Positions 36,533 through 45,787 of a stretch of DNA of 64,000 nt are shown here, in pieces. How positions within the stretch are numbered: the first letter of the stretch is position 1; each line of letters starts with the position of its first letter. Location: positions 1 through 64,000 of the forward strand of contig CANMKE010000024.1 of assembly GCA_947498325.1 (NCBI GenBank), given 5' to 3'. The translations under genes and the position numbers were made by a program. The notes below the pieces were generated by a model. It was not told the origin of the DNA. It did no database searches and saw only the letters and a list, made by a program, of their open reading frames with translations. Source of the DNA: an uncultured Persicobacter sp. (GTDB lineage Bacteria > Bacteroidota > Bacteroidia > Cytophagales > Cyclobacteriaceae).

Positions 36533-39500
36533 ATGAAGAACTACTTATGGTTATGGAGTAGCCTACTCCTTTTTTGTGTACAAATATTGCCAATTGAGGC
36601 GATGGGACAGGATCGCCCATTGATTTTTCAATTACAGATACCTCAATACGAAAAAGATTTTTTTATTAAAATAAGAGGCGATGTGAATGGTTCTGGAGCA
36701 AGTAACTTTGTTATCGACTGGGGGGATGGAACGACGACAAAAGGCGGTTCGATGGGAATAGATTCTTTAGGACACAGTTATGCGCATGTTGGGAGTTACA
36801 CTGTCAAAGTGAAAGGGAAAGTACCTCACTTATCTTTTATATCAGTTCAACCTTATTCTTTTGAAGAGGGTTGGCTCTTGAAATCGAATGCAGAAAAAGT
36901 AACAGAGCTTACGCAATGGGGGGATAATAGGTGGTACAGCATGAGCTCTATGTTTTCTTATGCCAAGGATCTTAAAATAAAAGCAAGCGATCAACCCGAC
37001 CTAAGTCATGTAGAAACGATAGATAAAATGTTTTATCGAGCGGAAAATTTTGAAGGAGATTTAAGTCAATGGGACGTGAGTAATGTCAAGTGTATGGAAA
37101 GCGCATTCTATATGGCAAAAGATTTTACCAGTGATTTAAGTGCCTGGGATGTGGCAAATGTAACCGATTTTAGTCACATGTTTAATTATTCGCATGACTT
37201 TGACAGTGATTTAAGTCAATGGAACGTCAGTAATGCAAAAGATATTTCCTATATGTTCTCATCGTGTAGGCTATTTGAAAGTGATTTGAGTCAATGGGAT
37301 GTGAGCAATGTTACGACGATGAATGGTGTTTTTTATCATAATCTTGGATTTACCAGTGATTTGAGTCAATGGGATATAAGCAATGTTACCTCGATGCAAT
37401 CCATGTTTTATTTTGCAAAACATTTCACTAGTGACCTAAGTGCGTGGGATGTGAGTAAGGTGACCAATATGAAAAATCTGTTTAATAACGCGCAGGCTTT
37501 TAAAAGTGATTTGAGTGATTGGGATGTGAGTAATGTGACCGACATGTCATGTATGTTCGCTGGAGCAGAATCCTTTAATAGTGACTTAAATGCATGGGAT
37601 GTGAGTAAGGTTGAGACGATGTTAAGTATGTTTCAGTCTGCATCCCGCTTTAATGGTAACATAAGTGATTGGGATATGAGTAATGTTAAAACAATGTCCT
37701 ATATGTTTTCAGAGGCTGTGAGTTTCAATTGTGATTTGAGCCGTTGGGACGTAAGTGGGGTTACGTTCATGAGGTACTTATTTTATGGGGCAACAAACTT
37801 CAATCAGAATTTAAGCAATTGGGATGTCGGCAATGTTTATAGCATGGAGAAGATCCTTACGAATGCACTAATTTTTTCATCCAAGAATTACGACCGCCTT
37901 CTACTGAGCTGGAGTGAGCAGGATGTAAAAACGAATGTGGAATTTGGAGCACCTTATTATATATGTAGTTCTGAGGCAAATAGTGCAAAGAGTAAACTTA
38001 GGAAAGAAAAGGGCTGGGTTATAAGTGACAGTGATACAAGATGTAATTCCATTGATGTGCATTTTGATACCCGAGGAGGGGAACCTTCGGATATCCCTTT
38101 TGCTTCGAATCGAAATTCATTAAGTCGTGTTATTAATGAACCGTTAATTAATCCAGTGAAAAATGGCGTTGAATGTGTGGGTTGGGGATTAAGTGATGAT
38201 GAAGGGGCTACAATAAGTAAAATATGGAATTTTGAAAAGGATAAAGTATATCAAGCCATGACCTTATATGCCCGCTATCAATATTTGTTATCCGTTTCTG
38301 CATCAACAGGAGCGAGTCTTTCCTTAGAAGGAGATATTTGGGCAGATCAGGGTGATTCGTATACGTTTAATTTAACAGTAGAACAGGGGTATGAATGCAA
38401 ATACTGGATGCTCGATGGAGAAATTCAAGAGACGCGTGATTTGAGTTTTACACTCGAAGATATCCAGGCAGATCATGTATTATGCGCTGTGGTTACTCGA
38501 CCAGATGACTTTACAGTATTGATTAATACAGAAAGTGGGGATTTTGAGCTTTATATTTCAGGATCGGAAGAACATGCCGTGGAGAGTGATTATACCATAG
38601 ACTGGGGCGATGGCACTTCCACTAAAGGAGGGTATTTACACCGTGAAACGGTAGTACATGATTATGAAAAGCACGGGACCTATTTAGTACAAATATCGGG
38701 GAAGGTTCCTAAAATAAGCTTCAATTATCAAAATGTAAGTGCTCGCAGCCGCTTCATGTCAGTAGTGGACGTGGTTCAATGGGGAACCAACAGGTGGTAC
38801 GATATGAGTTCAATGTTTACAGGGAATGAGCAAATGCAGATAAGTGCGACTGATGCCCCCGACCTGTCTCATGTAACATCATTGGCCTATATGTTTAGTG
38901 AAACGACTATTAGTGACGATTTGAATAGCTGGGATGTGAGTAAGGTTACCGATATGTCAGGCATGTGTAAGAATTCAAACTTCAATGGAGACATAAGCAA
39001 TTGGGATGTTAGTAATGTGACTGATATGAAAGAGCTATTTTATGTTTCAAGCTTCAATGGAGACATAAGTAAGTGGGATGTCATTAATGTGACCGATATG
39101 AACAACATGTTTTATTATAATTCAAGTTTTGATGGCGACTTGAGTGCATGGGATGTCGGAAATGTGACCGATATGAACGGCATGTTCAGGGAGGCAGATC
39201 GTTTTAATGGGGATATCAGCAAATGGGATGTCAGTAAGGTAACCGATATGTCAAGAATGTTTTATAAAGCCTATCATTTTAATTGTGACTTGAGTGTATG
39301 GGATGTCGGAAATGTTACCGATATGCACAGTATGTTTAACGAGGCACATCGTTTTAATGGGGATGTAAGTACGTGGGATGTGTCTCAAGTGGAAGATATG
39401 AGGCACATGTTTCAAGAGGCATATCGTTTTGAGGGGGATTTAAGTTCCTGGGATGTTGGGAACGTAACCGATATGGACAATATGTTTTATAAAGCCTATC

Positions 39501-41170
39501 GTTTTAATAGTGATTTGAGTCAATGGGATGTTAGAAATGTAGAGGATATGGATTCAATGTTTGAACGTGCAAAGCGTTTTAACAGCGATTTGAATGCATG
39601 GGATGTGGGGAATGTTATCGATATGCACGATATGTTTTCTTATGCACAATATTTTAATGGAAACATAAGCAATTGGGATGTAAGTAATGTAGTTTATATG
39701 AGCAATATGTTTTATCATGCAGAGTCTTTTAATGGAGACTTGAGGCGTTGGGATGTGAGTAGCGTGGTTTATATGTATAGCATGTTTTACCATGCTGAGA
39801 AATTCAATTGTGATTTAAGTGATTGGCAAATAGGTGAAGTGCAGAATATGGGGCATATGCTTCTTGGGGCAGATAACTTTTCTGCAGGATACTATGATGC
39901 ATTGTTGAATGCATGGAGTAAGCAAAATGTACAAAAAAAGGTAAGCTTTGTAGGTGGTCAATATCACTGTACTTATGAGGCAATGGTCTCACGTCAAAAG
40001 CTTATTGATGATTACGAATGGGAAATAAGAAAAAGCTCCCCTCTTTGTGGTGTTAATGTACGATTTGATACCCGAGGAGGAATGCCCTTAGAAATTCCTA
40101 CGGCTTCATCGAGTATAAAAGATAGTAAAATTAGAGCGCCATATATTGTTCCTGAAAAGGATGATGGACGTTATTTTGATGGTTGGGGAGTAAGTGATGA
40201 TGAAGGGAAAACAATCCCTGTATTATGGGATTTTGATAACGATCGGGTTGAAGAAGATTTAACGCTATATGCACGCTATACTTTCAACCTTACCGTTCAG
40301 GAAATGGAAGGAATTCGTGTGTTCCCTGATTTTACAACGGTTGTATATGGAAGTAGCCAAACGTTTGATCTGGAATTAGAAGAAGGCTATAAATTTGTAG
40401 GGTGGCAGGTAGATGGTGTTGATGTAGACAATACCAACCCCCATTTAACACTGGAAAATATCACTGCAGATCATACTATAAAAGCGCTCGTGGAGCAGAA
40501 AGAATATGAGATCATAGCCTCAGTGAATAAAGGGGCCACAATAACACCTACACACGTGACAGCACCGCACGGATCCGATCGAAGTTTCCATATTGAGCTG
40601 GAAGAAGGGTATAAAGTCGTATCCTGTACAATCGACGGTCAACCCATGGATAAAATAGATACTGTATTCACATTAAATAATATCATAAAAGAACATACAA
40701 TCATTGCAGAAGTCGCCCTTAAGAAGTACGAAATTACAGTAAATCAAACAGAAAACGGGGTGATAAGCCCACAAACTACATTTGTAGAGCATGGTGACAG
40801 TCAAACATTCACGATTACGCCAAATGATGGGTATGAAATTATTGAGGTAATCGTCGATGAACTATTCATTGGAACAATGAATGACTATACCTTCAGTAAG
40901 GTTGAGCAGAATCATACCATCTCGGCAAGTTTTGATCGTGTCATCTTGCCCGAAATCGTCATATATCCTAATCCAAATGATGGGCAATTGTACATCAGGG
41001 GATTACAAAAAGAAATGCGATTGCAATTGGTCGATGTATTAGGGAGAGTGCTTCTTGAAAGAGGCGTGAATGGGGAAGATGATACGGTTGATATATCTTA
41101 TTTATACGAAGGTGTTTATCTGGTTTTGTTAGATGGTGTCTCTTACGGTAAATTAGTTAAGAAACCGTAA
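36533..41170 (+). CDS. Giant BspA/DUF285-repeat surface protein with T9SS sorting domain (two superunits)
   Basis: 1545 residues, a tandem paralogue of the preceding gene, 126 bases downstream and probably duplicated from it. It has an N-terminal signal peptide (ending near EAMGQ, residue 26), then two superunits of WGDGT PKD-like domain, DUF285 block (about 11 and 13 repeats of 25 residues), a Cys-bearing linker and an InlB-like domain (HFDTRGGEP and RFDTRGGMP). Three bacterial-repeat beta domains follow at about 1250-1470. The T9SS sorting domain spans about 1475-1545 (VIYPNPNDGQLYI). Superunit number is the main difference from its neighbour, which points to loss or gain of whole superunits. 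Likely surface or secreted adhesin; function not shown. Confidence 0.87.
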   Translation: MKNYLWLWSSLLLFCVQILPIEAMGQDRPLIFQLQIPQYEKDFFIKIRGDVNGSGASNFVIDWGDGTTTKGGSMGIDSLGHSYAHVGSYTVKVKGKVPHLSFISVQPYSFEEGWLLKSNAEKVTELTQWGDNRWYSMSSMFSYAKDLKIKASDQPDLSHVETIDKMFYRAENFEGDLSQWDVSNVKCMESAFYMAKDFTSDLSAWDVANVTDFSHMFNYSHDFDSDLSQWNVSNAKDISYMFSSCRLFESDLSQWDVSNVTTMNGVFYHNLGFTSDLSQWDISNVTSMQSMFYFAKHFTSDLSAWDVSKVTNMKNLFNNAQAFKSDLSDWDVSNVTDMSCMFAGAESFNSDLNAWDVSKVETMLSMFQSASRFNGNISDWDMSNVKTMSYMFSEAVSFNCDLSRWDVSGVTFMRYLFYGATNFNQNLSNWDVGNVYSMEKILTNALIFSSKNYDRLLLSWSEQDVKTNVEFGAPYYICSSEANSAKSKLRKEKGWVISDSDTRCNSIDVHFDTRGGEPSDIPFASNRNSLSRVINEPLINPVKNGVECVGWGLSDDEGATISKIWNFEKDKVYQAMTLYARYQYLLSVSASTGASLSLEGDIWADQGDSYTFNLTVEQGYECKYWMLDGEIQETRDLSFTLEDIQADHVLCAVVTRPDDFTVLINTESGDFELYISGSEEHAVESDYTIDWGDGTSTKGGYLHRETVVHDYEKHGTYLVQISGKVPKISFNYQNVSARSRFMSVVDVVQWGTNRWYDMSSMFTGNEQMQISATDAPDLSHVTSLAYMFSETTISDDLNSWDVSKVTDMSGMCKNSNFNGDISNWDVSNVTDMKELFYVSSFNGDISKWDVINVTDMNNMFYYNSSFDGDLSAWDVGNVTDMNGMFREADRFNGDISKWDVSKVTDMSRMFYKAYHFNCDLSVWDVGNVTDMHSMFNEAHRFNGDVSTWDVSQVEDMRHMFQEAYRFEGDLSSWDVGNVTDMDNMFYKAYRFNSDLSQWDVRNVEDMDSMFERAKRFNSDLNAWDVGNVIDMHDMFSYAQYFNGNISNWDVSNVVYMSNMFYHAESFNGDLRRWDVSSVVYMYSMFYHAEKFNCDLSDWQIGEVQNMGHMLLGADNFSAGYYDALLNAWSKQNVQKKVSFVGGQYHCTYEAMVSRQKLIDDYEWEIRKSSPLCGVNVRFDTRGGMPLEIPTASSSIKDSKIRAPYIVPEKDDGRYFDGWGVSDDEGKTIPVLWDFDNDRVEEDLTLYARYTFNLTVQEMEGIRVFPDFTTVVYGSSQTFDLELEEGYKFVGWQVDGVDVDNTNPHLTLENITADHTIKALVEQKEYEIIASVNKGATITPTHVTAPHGSDRSFHIELEEGYKVVSCTIDGQPMDKIDTVFTLNNIIKEHTIIAEVALKKYEITVNQTENGVISPQTTFVEHGDSQTFTITPNDGYEIIEVIVDELFIGTMNDYTFSKVEQNHTISASFDRVILPEIVIYPNPNDGQLYIRGLQKEMRLQLVDVLGRVLLERGVNGEDDTVDISYLYEGVYLVLLDGVSYGKLVKKP
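37050..37860 (+). repeat. DUF285 repeat block of the second giant protein, part 1
   Basis: About eleven 25-residue units with the 75-bp period, often ending TSDL or NSDL. Confidence 0.75.
38920..39860 (+). repeat. DUF285 repeat block of the second giant protein, part 2
   Basis: About thirteen units, many with an aromatic/Arg-Phe spacer (AYRFNSDL, AHRFNGDV, AKRFNSDL) not seen in the other blocks. Confidence 0.75.
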
Positions 41171-41294
41171 TATTATGTTATCTTCCTTTCGCCATTAGCG
41201 ATACCCAAATCAAAAAATGATCAACGGGCAACCTTAAAAAAAACGTGGGGCAAATCGAAATTTCGCAATTTAACGGAAGGTAAAACGAATTCCG

Positions 41295-41417
41295 ATGGTT
41301 TATCAATTAGAAATTGATCAACAAACGGTCAGCCCGAAAATTTGGCGACGAATTTTGATTGAGGACACTATGACACCAAGCCATAGCGCATGTTGGTGCG
41401 AATCATCAGTGCGTTGA
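41295..41417 (+). pseudogene. N-terminal remnant of a pRiA4b ORF-3-like protein
   Basis: The first 25 residues (MVYQLEIDQQTVSPKIWRRI and on) match the opening beta strand and the PxIWRR motif of the plasmid pRiA4b ORF-3-like family. The frame then breaks and stops after 40 codons, where the family normally has 150 or more. This is a decayed gene. Confidence 0.6.
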
Positions 41418-41419
41418 CG

Positions 41420-41629
41420 ATGGTACATTCAATCAAAAAAATCTCAACAAACTGAACTGCAACAATTACGGTTGGCGGTGGTATACTTTTAGTTGGTGGT
41501 GACATTCAGGAAGGATTTAAGAGGCGTATCGGATCTACCATATATGTTATTCCGCATTACGACGGTGTTTGGTTGAGTAGCTGTGCCCAGAAATTCGGAG
41601 TGATCCGGTTTTTGTTGGTAAATAACTGA
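41420..41629 (+). pseudogene. Short glycine-rich frame with an internal TGA
   Basis: From ATG 41420 the frame reads MVHSIKKISTN, a TGA (41453-41455), then continues open for 57 codons (ITVGGGILLVGGDIQEGF and on) to TGA 41627. A lysine-rich start followed by a Gly-Gly stretch is reminiscent of double-glycine leader peptides, but the resemblance is weak. It may be a fragment of a degraded gene. Confidence 0.25.
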
Positions 41630-41646
41630 TAATCAACAAAAAATAA

Positions 41647-41673
41647 AAGCTCGGGAACCACTCCGAGCTTTTT
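41647..41673 (+). terminator. Terminator hairpin
   Basis: AAGCTCGG (41647-41654) with CCGAGCTT (41663-41670), then TTT. It closes the remnant region. Confidence 0.75.
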
Positions 41674-41747
41674 AACTATACCAAACTATAACCTTATGAA
41701 CCACTATGATTATACTAATCTAAACGGGATGTCAAAGGTGTAAAAAG

Positions 41748-41779
41748 AAGGGAGCTGAACCGAGCGGTTGAGCTCCCTT
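41748..41779. terminator. Second hairpin in the same spacer
   Basis: AAGGGAGCT (41748-41756) with AGCTCCCTT (41771-41779). Only a short T-run; direction uncertain. Confidence 0.5.
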
Positions 41780-41914
41780 TCTACCCAACATCAACCTGAT
41801 TAGTTATTTGCAAAGTCTGTGCCATAAATTATAATTTGGACGATTTTTTATTTTTGGATTACCTTTTCTTTGATTTTTTATGGTCGGTGGCTTGTGAAGG
41901 GGTTGACTAAAAGC

Positions 41915-41949
41915 AAAAATCCCCACACTTTTGAGGCGTGGGGATTTTT
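41915..41949 (-). terminator. Terminator of the second GH92 gene
   Basis: Twelve-bp stem AAAAATCCCCAC (41915-41926) with GTGGGGATTTTT (41938-41949). It is T-rich on both strands, so it can act in both directions. Confidence 0.85.
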
Positions 41950-42060
41950 TAAATAACAAACTCAACTCAACTTCTTAGTGAAATTCTCTTTTATATTAAC
42001 CTATTGGTAGTTATTCAATGTTTGTGCCAATAATTTAAAAGTCAGTGAGTTGTGTTGATT

Positions 42061-44364
42061 TTATAGGGCGGGCTGTGGGGTCTTTGACAGTTTAAAGTTT
42101 ATTTCAGCACCTTCGGTCAGGGTTTGGTGATCTATAAAAAGGGAAGATTGTTTTTTCCCGTTCACGGTCAGGCTTTTAATATAGGGGCGATCGGTGGCTT
42201 TGGGTGCTTTAATGACAATTTTGGCGCCATGGTAATAATCTTTGTCGAGGTGGATAACTACTTCTTCAAATCGCGGTGTGGTGATCAGGTATTTGGTGCT
42301 TCCGGCAGACTCTGGGTAAATACCCATCATCGAGAATGCGAGCAGGGAAGACATGGTACCAGTATCGTCGTTTCCTGGCAGTCCGGCTGGGGTGTTGGAG
42401 AACGATTCATTGATCATCTTGCGTACCTGTCGTTGTGTTTTCCATTCCTGACCTTTCACATAATTGTAGAGGAAAGGGTACGCCATATCGGGTTCATTAT
42501 CTGGCTCGTAATGCCCTTCAGCAAATAGCTGGTCAAGGGCTTGGAGGTATTGTTTTTCTCCACCCATCGTTGCGATAAGCTCAGGAATTGCATGCGGAAC
42601 CATGAAGGCATAGTGGTAGGCGGAACCTTCCACGTAGCCGATAGCGTGTGTGAAATTCTCTCCATCTTTAGGATTGAAAGGCGACATAAACTCACCATTC
42701 GCCATTTTTGGGCGTAAAACTTTCGTCGAGGGATCATAGAAATCTTTGAATGAGGCTGTATAAGCGAGGGCTTTTTTACTCCATTCCTCCTCTCCAATGG
42801 CTTTGGCAAATTGACCAAAAGCATAATCTGCAATATTGTATTCGAGGGAAGTGGACACACTCCCCCAAACTCTTGCTTCCTGCTCATCTCCGCCGTCAAA
42901 CAAATCACTTTTTTCCGACTCCACAGGAATATATCCCAGTTGCTGATAGGCTTTGTTGCCTGGGCGAACAGGGTTGTCTTCGATGGTCGAGAAGTGTTTT
43001 TTCATGGCTTCCATCGCTTTTTTTGTATCGAAGTCATGAATCCCTCTGAGGTAAGTATCTCCAATTACCGCCATGGCAGGGTCACCGACCATCGTATAAG
43101 TTTCTGTTGAGTTGAGTTCCCATTTGGGCAACCAGCCACTTTCATCATAAATATCAAGCATGGTTTTTACCATCTGCGATTGCTGATGTGGGTACAGCAG
43201 GGACATTAAAGGATGGAGGCTTCGGTAGGTGTCCCAGAGCGAAAATACAGAATATCGCTCATGTTCCTGCGAGTTGCCAAACCCCTGATGACCCGCAAGA
43301 TTGTAGTCACCGTTAACGTCGGACTGGATATTCGGGTGAATTAGCGTATGGTACAGTGCGGTGTAGAACATGGTTTTATCATCTTCACTTCCTCCCTTCA
43401 CTTCCACCACTCCAAGGGCGTCGTTCCAGTCCTGCTTGGTGGCAGCCAGTACCTGATCGAAATCTTTTCCAGCAGTTTCTGCACGAAGGTTTTCACGGGC
43501 ATTCGCGATGCTTACATAAGATACGGCCACTTTCACTTCGACGGTCATGGGATGGGCATTGGAGTAATGCATATAGGCACCAATAGAATCGCCGACAACA
43601 TGATTTCGATAATTATCAATCATTCTTAATTGCCCGTTATAGCCTTTCATCCATTGCGCTTCAACCCCTTCATTTGGGCGTGCCTCTTTCCAGATGCCAA
43701 AATCGTCGGCAGGCTTCGAAAGCTCCATTACAAAATAAACAGGGTAAACGGCTTTGGGATTATTGTAGCAGAAAGATCCAACCGTTACCATGCCCTCAAT
43801 TTCGTGGTTAGAAACCACTTTCAGCATGGCGCCCTGCTCGTTGGTGAGCCCAAGGCCGAGGTTCAATAATACATTTGATTCTCCTGCAGGGAAATGATAT
43901 TTGCTTATGCCAACCCTTCTGGATGCGGTGGCTTCGACCTCCACATTATATTTGTCGAGGTGCACGGCATAGTATCCGGCAGAAGCCTGCTCCTGGGAAT
44001 AGGTAGACCCGTAAGACTTCCAGTCGGGGCTGGGTTTTCCTGTGGTGGGCATCGTTAAAATTACCCCAAGATCGGGGCAGCCTACACCACTCAGGTTAAC
44101 ATGGCTGAAGCCTGTAAGGAAAGTATTTTCATGCCAGTAAGCCATAGAATTCCACTGGCTGTCTTTATCAAATTTGTTTTGCTTTCCTGCTGCGTTGAAC
44201 GGCGAAACGGTAGCCATTGGGCGAGGGGCGATTGCCCCAGGGTAGGTGGCTCCATAGTTTGAAGTCCCAATGAAGGGATTGACATAATCCGCATAGGATT
44301 GCGCCATTAATGAGCTGCTCCATGCGAGCAGTACCGCCACAGAAAAAAATAAGTGTTTCAACAT
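42061..44364 (-). CDS. GH92 family glycosidase, periplasmic, with altered active-site motif
   Basis: 767 residues with a cleavable Sec signal (about 1-21, ending LMAQ), unlike the lipoprotein GH92 at 19858. GH92 marks: YVNPFIGTSNYGATYPGAI near residue 27, FSLWDTYRSLHPLMSLLYP, ESGWLPKWELNSTE and GDPAMAV. The acid motif reads YVEGSAYHYAFMVPH rather than the usual EGNAWQY: the Glu is kept but Asn, Trp and Gln are replaced. The base region is PGNDDTGTMSSLLAF. The fold is secure; the changed residues suggest a subfamily with another substrate or linkage. It is monocistronic, convergent with the giant-protein region. Confidence 0.88.
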   Translation of the reverse strand: MLKHLFFSVAVLLAWSSSLMAQSYADYVNPFIGTSNYGATYPGAIAPRPMATVSPFNAAGKQNKFDKDSQWNSMAYWHENTFLTGFSHVNLSGVGCPDLGVILTMPTTGKPSPDWKSYGSTYSQEQASAGYYAVHLDKYNVEVEATASRRVGISKYHFPAGESNVLLNLGLGLTNEQGAMLKVVSNHEIEGMVTVGSFCYNNPKAVYPVYFVMELSKPADDFGIWKEARPNEGVEAQWMKGYNGQLRMIDNYRNHVVGDSIGAYMHYSNAHPMTVEVKVAVSYVSIANARENLRAETAGKDFDQVLAATKQDWNDALGVVEVKGGSEDDKTMFYTALYHTLIHPNIQSDVNGDYNLAGHQGFGNSQEHERYSVFSLWDTYRSLHPLMSLLYPHQQSQMVKTMLDIYDESGWLPKWELNSTETYTMVGDPAMAVIGDTYLRGIHDFDTKKAMEAMKKHFSTIEDNPVRPGNKAYQQLGYIPVESEKSDLFDGGDEQEARVWGSVSTSLEYNIADYAFGQFAKAIGEEEWSKKALAYTASFKDFYDPSTKVLRPKMANGEFMSPFNPKDGENFTHAIGYVEGSAYHYAFMVPHAIPELIATMGGEKQYLQALDQLFAEGHYEPDNEPDMAYPFLYNYVKGQEWKTQRQVRKMINESFSNTPAGLPGNDDTGTMSSLLAFSMMGIYPESAGSTKYLITTPRFEEVVIHLDKDYYHGAKIVIKAPKATDRPYIKSLTVNGKKQSSLFIDHQTLTEGAEINFKLSKTPQPAL

Positions 44365-44693
44365 ATTTCAAAAGATGATAGTTCGAAAAAAGTGCAAGGG
44401 ATGGCATGCCTTTGCCCAAACCTTACTGATCAAATATCAACAGCAACAGCGACAAATGCCTGTACTTTTTGCTCTACACTTGGGTTACATTTTCAAAAAT
44501 CAGTGGTTACATGGCGGTTTTTGGCATAATTTACCCCTTATTCAGGTTTTGTTACTTGTTGGCGGGGAATGATTTTTTTGGTGTTGAAGTGTTTTATCTT
44601 CCTGATAACAAAATAATTACGTCATATAATTACATGGATTTTTTCTAATCACTCGAATAATGTTTAGCTTAGTATAAACAATCAAAGAAAATC
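44365..44693. other. Divergent spacer, nothing supported
   Basis: AT-rich spacer between the GH92 gene (minus) and the TM2 gene (plus). No repeat, RNA or promoter of consensus quality was seen. Confidence 0.3.
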
Positions 44694-44975
44694 ATGGATA
44701 CCCGCATCATTTTAGAAAGCCAAGTAAAACGTAAAGCAGCAGCTTACCTTTGTTGGGTGTTGCTCGGCTGCCATTATGCTTACCTTTCCAACTGGAAAAA
44801 ACAGTGGTTGTATTGGCTTACCCTTGGAGGTTTTGGACTTTGGGCGCTCATAGATTTATTCCGAATCCCTCAGTTGGTGGAGCGTCACAATAAAATGATT
44901 TATGCCAATATTGAGTGCCTTGAACTGGAAGAGATAGAGAAAGAATTGCAGCTCCACCAGGCCTGCACCTATTAG
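44694..44975 (+). CDS. TM2-domain protein
   Basis: A 93-residue membrane protein. The TM2 pattern is visible: KRKAAAYLCWVLLGCHYAYL, a second helix after WKKQWLYW (LTLGGFGLWALIDLFRIPQLV), then a charged helical tail rich in Glu. TM2 proteins are small two-helix membrane proteins of mostly unknown role. It has its own terminator (45016-45043). The usual Gly-rich loop of the family is partly replaced here. Confidence 0.75.
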   Translation: MDTRIILESQVKRKAAAYLCWVLLGCHYAYLSNWKKQWLYWLTLGGFGLWALIDLFRIPQLVERHNKMIYANIECLELEEIEKELQLHQACTY

Positions 44976-45015
44976 GTTAAAAAAACAAAAACACTCCCTT
45001 TTTTATTTATCTTAG

Positions 45016-45043
45016 AGCAAGCTCCTGACAGGGCTTGCTTTTT
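45016..45043 (+). terminator. Terminator after the TM2 gene
   Basis: AGCAAGC (45016-45022) with GCTTGCT (45033-45039), then TTTT. Confidence 0.8.
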
Positions 45044-45092
45044 ATATTCAAGGAGGATTGCTCCCGATCAATCAGTAAAGAAGATTCGCTTT

Positions 45093-45383
45093 ATGAAAAC
45101 CACCAGCAAACAGACCGTATTTGAACAAGGCAGTTTATCCCAATTGGTATGGAGTGTTATTTTTGATGGCGTGGGGATGCTGAGTTATTTGTATCCCGGA
45201 CTTGGGGAGTTTGCCGATATTTTGTGGGCACCTGCGGCAGGCTATATCCATTATAAAATGTACGGCGATAAGCAACTCGCACAGCTCAGCTTTTGGGAGG
45301 AGCTTTTACCAATGACCGACGTACTGCCTACCTTTACCCTGACCTGGTTTTATGTTAGGTTTTTCAAGCCCAGAAATCAGTAA
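45093..45383 (+). CDS. Small conserved-looking membrane protein
   Basis: A 96-residue protein with two hydrophobic segments: about 18-35 (VIFDGVGMLSYLYPGLGEFA) and 42-52. A charged loop and an aromatic C-terminal segment (FTLTWFYVRFF) follow. The arrangement of Gly/Pro around a DILWAP motif resembles small Bacteroidota membrane proteins of unknown function. It is unrelated to the TM2 gene by sequence but close to it. Confidence 0.6.
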   Translation: MKTTSKQTVFEQGSLSQLVWSVIFDGVGMLSYLYPGLGEFADILWAPAAGYIHYKMYGDKQLAQLSFWEELLPMTDVLPTFTLTWFYVRFFKPRNQ

Positions 45384-45787
45384 TGTAGAAATTTATTTAT
45401 ATCGCAAGAGTTTTTAGTAAATATCGATAGCTAATTTTATTACTGATGTTGTGTTTGGTGACTTGTGGGAGCCGGTAAGTTGCTCCAAAAGTGTGAAAAA
45501 ACCATGCCGGGTATATGTATTTTGGTTCTTATAATGTGGTGGTTGGTTGATTCGTTTTTTATTTTATTGAGGATGATTATTATTTTTGCCGCGAGTCTTT
45601 TTATAAATGAATTTAATTCGAACTATTTTTCTGTAAAAATTAAGGGTTGGTTATGGTGTTGTTTATGAGTGTTTTGTGTAATTTTTGTCTGATTTTCTGA
45701 TAAAAGTCATATTGCATTTTAATTGTCGCTAATGTAATTTTAAGCAATATCTATTATTGTTTAAACCTATTTTCGACTTCATTACAT
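45384..45787. other. AT-rich spacer, nothing supported
   Basis: A hydrophobic 67-codon frame occurs at 45465-45668, but its composition only mirrors the AT-rich DNA. No hairpin or repeat of note. Confidence 0.3.

Noticed and set aside
30503-41170. Regular spaced repeats that might be a CRISPR-like array
   Set aside because: The period is 75 bp, the repeats are in frame and code for a known 25-residue protein repeat.
41453-41455. TGA as a selenocysteine codon
   Set aside because: No SECIS-like hairpin is evident and the surrounding frame is weak.
45465-45668. 67-codon hydrophobic frame
   Set aside because: The hydrophobicity reflects AT-rich codons; no start context or conservation visible.
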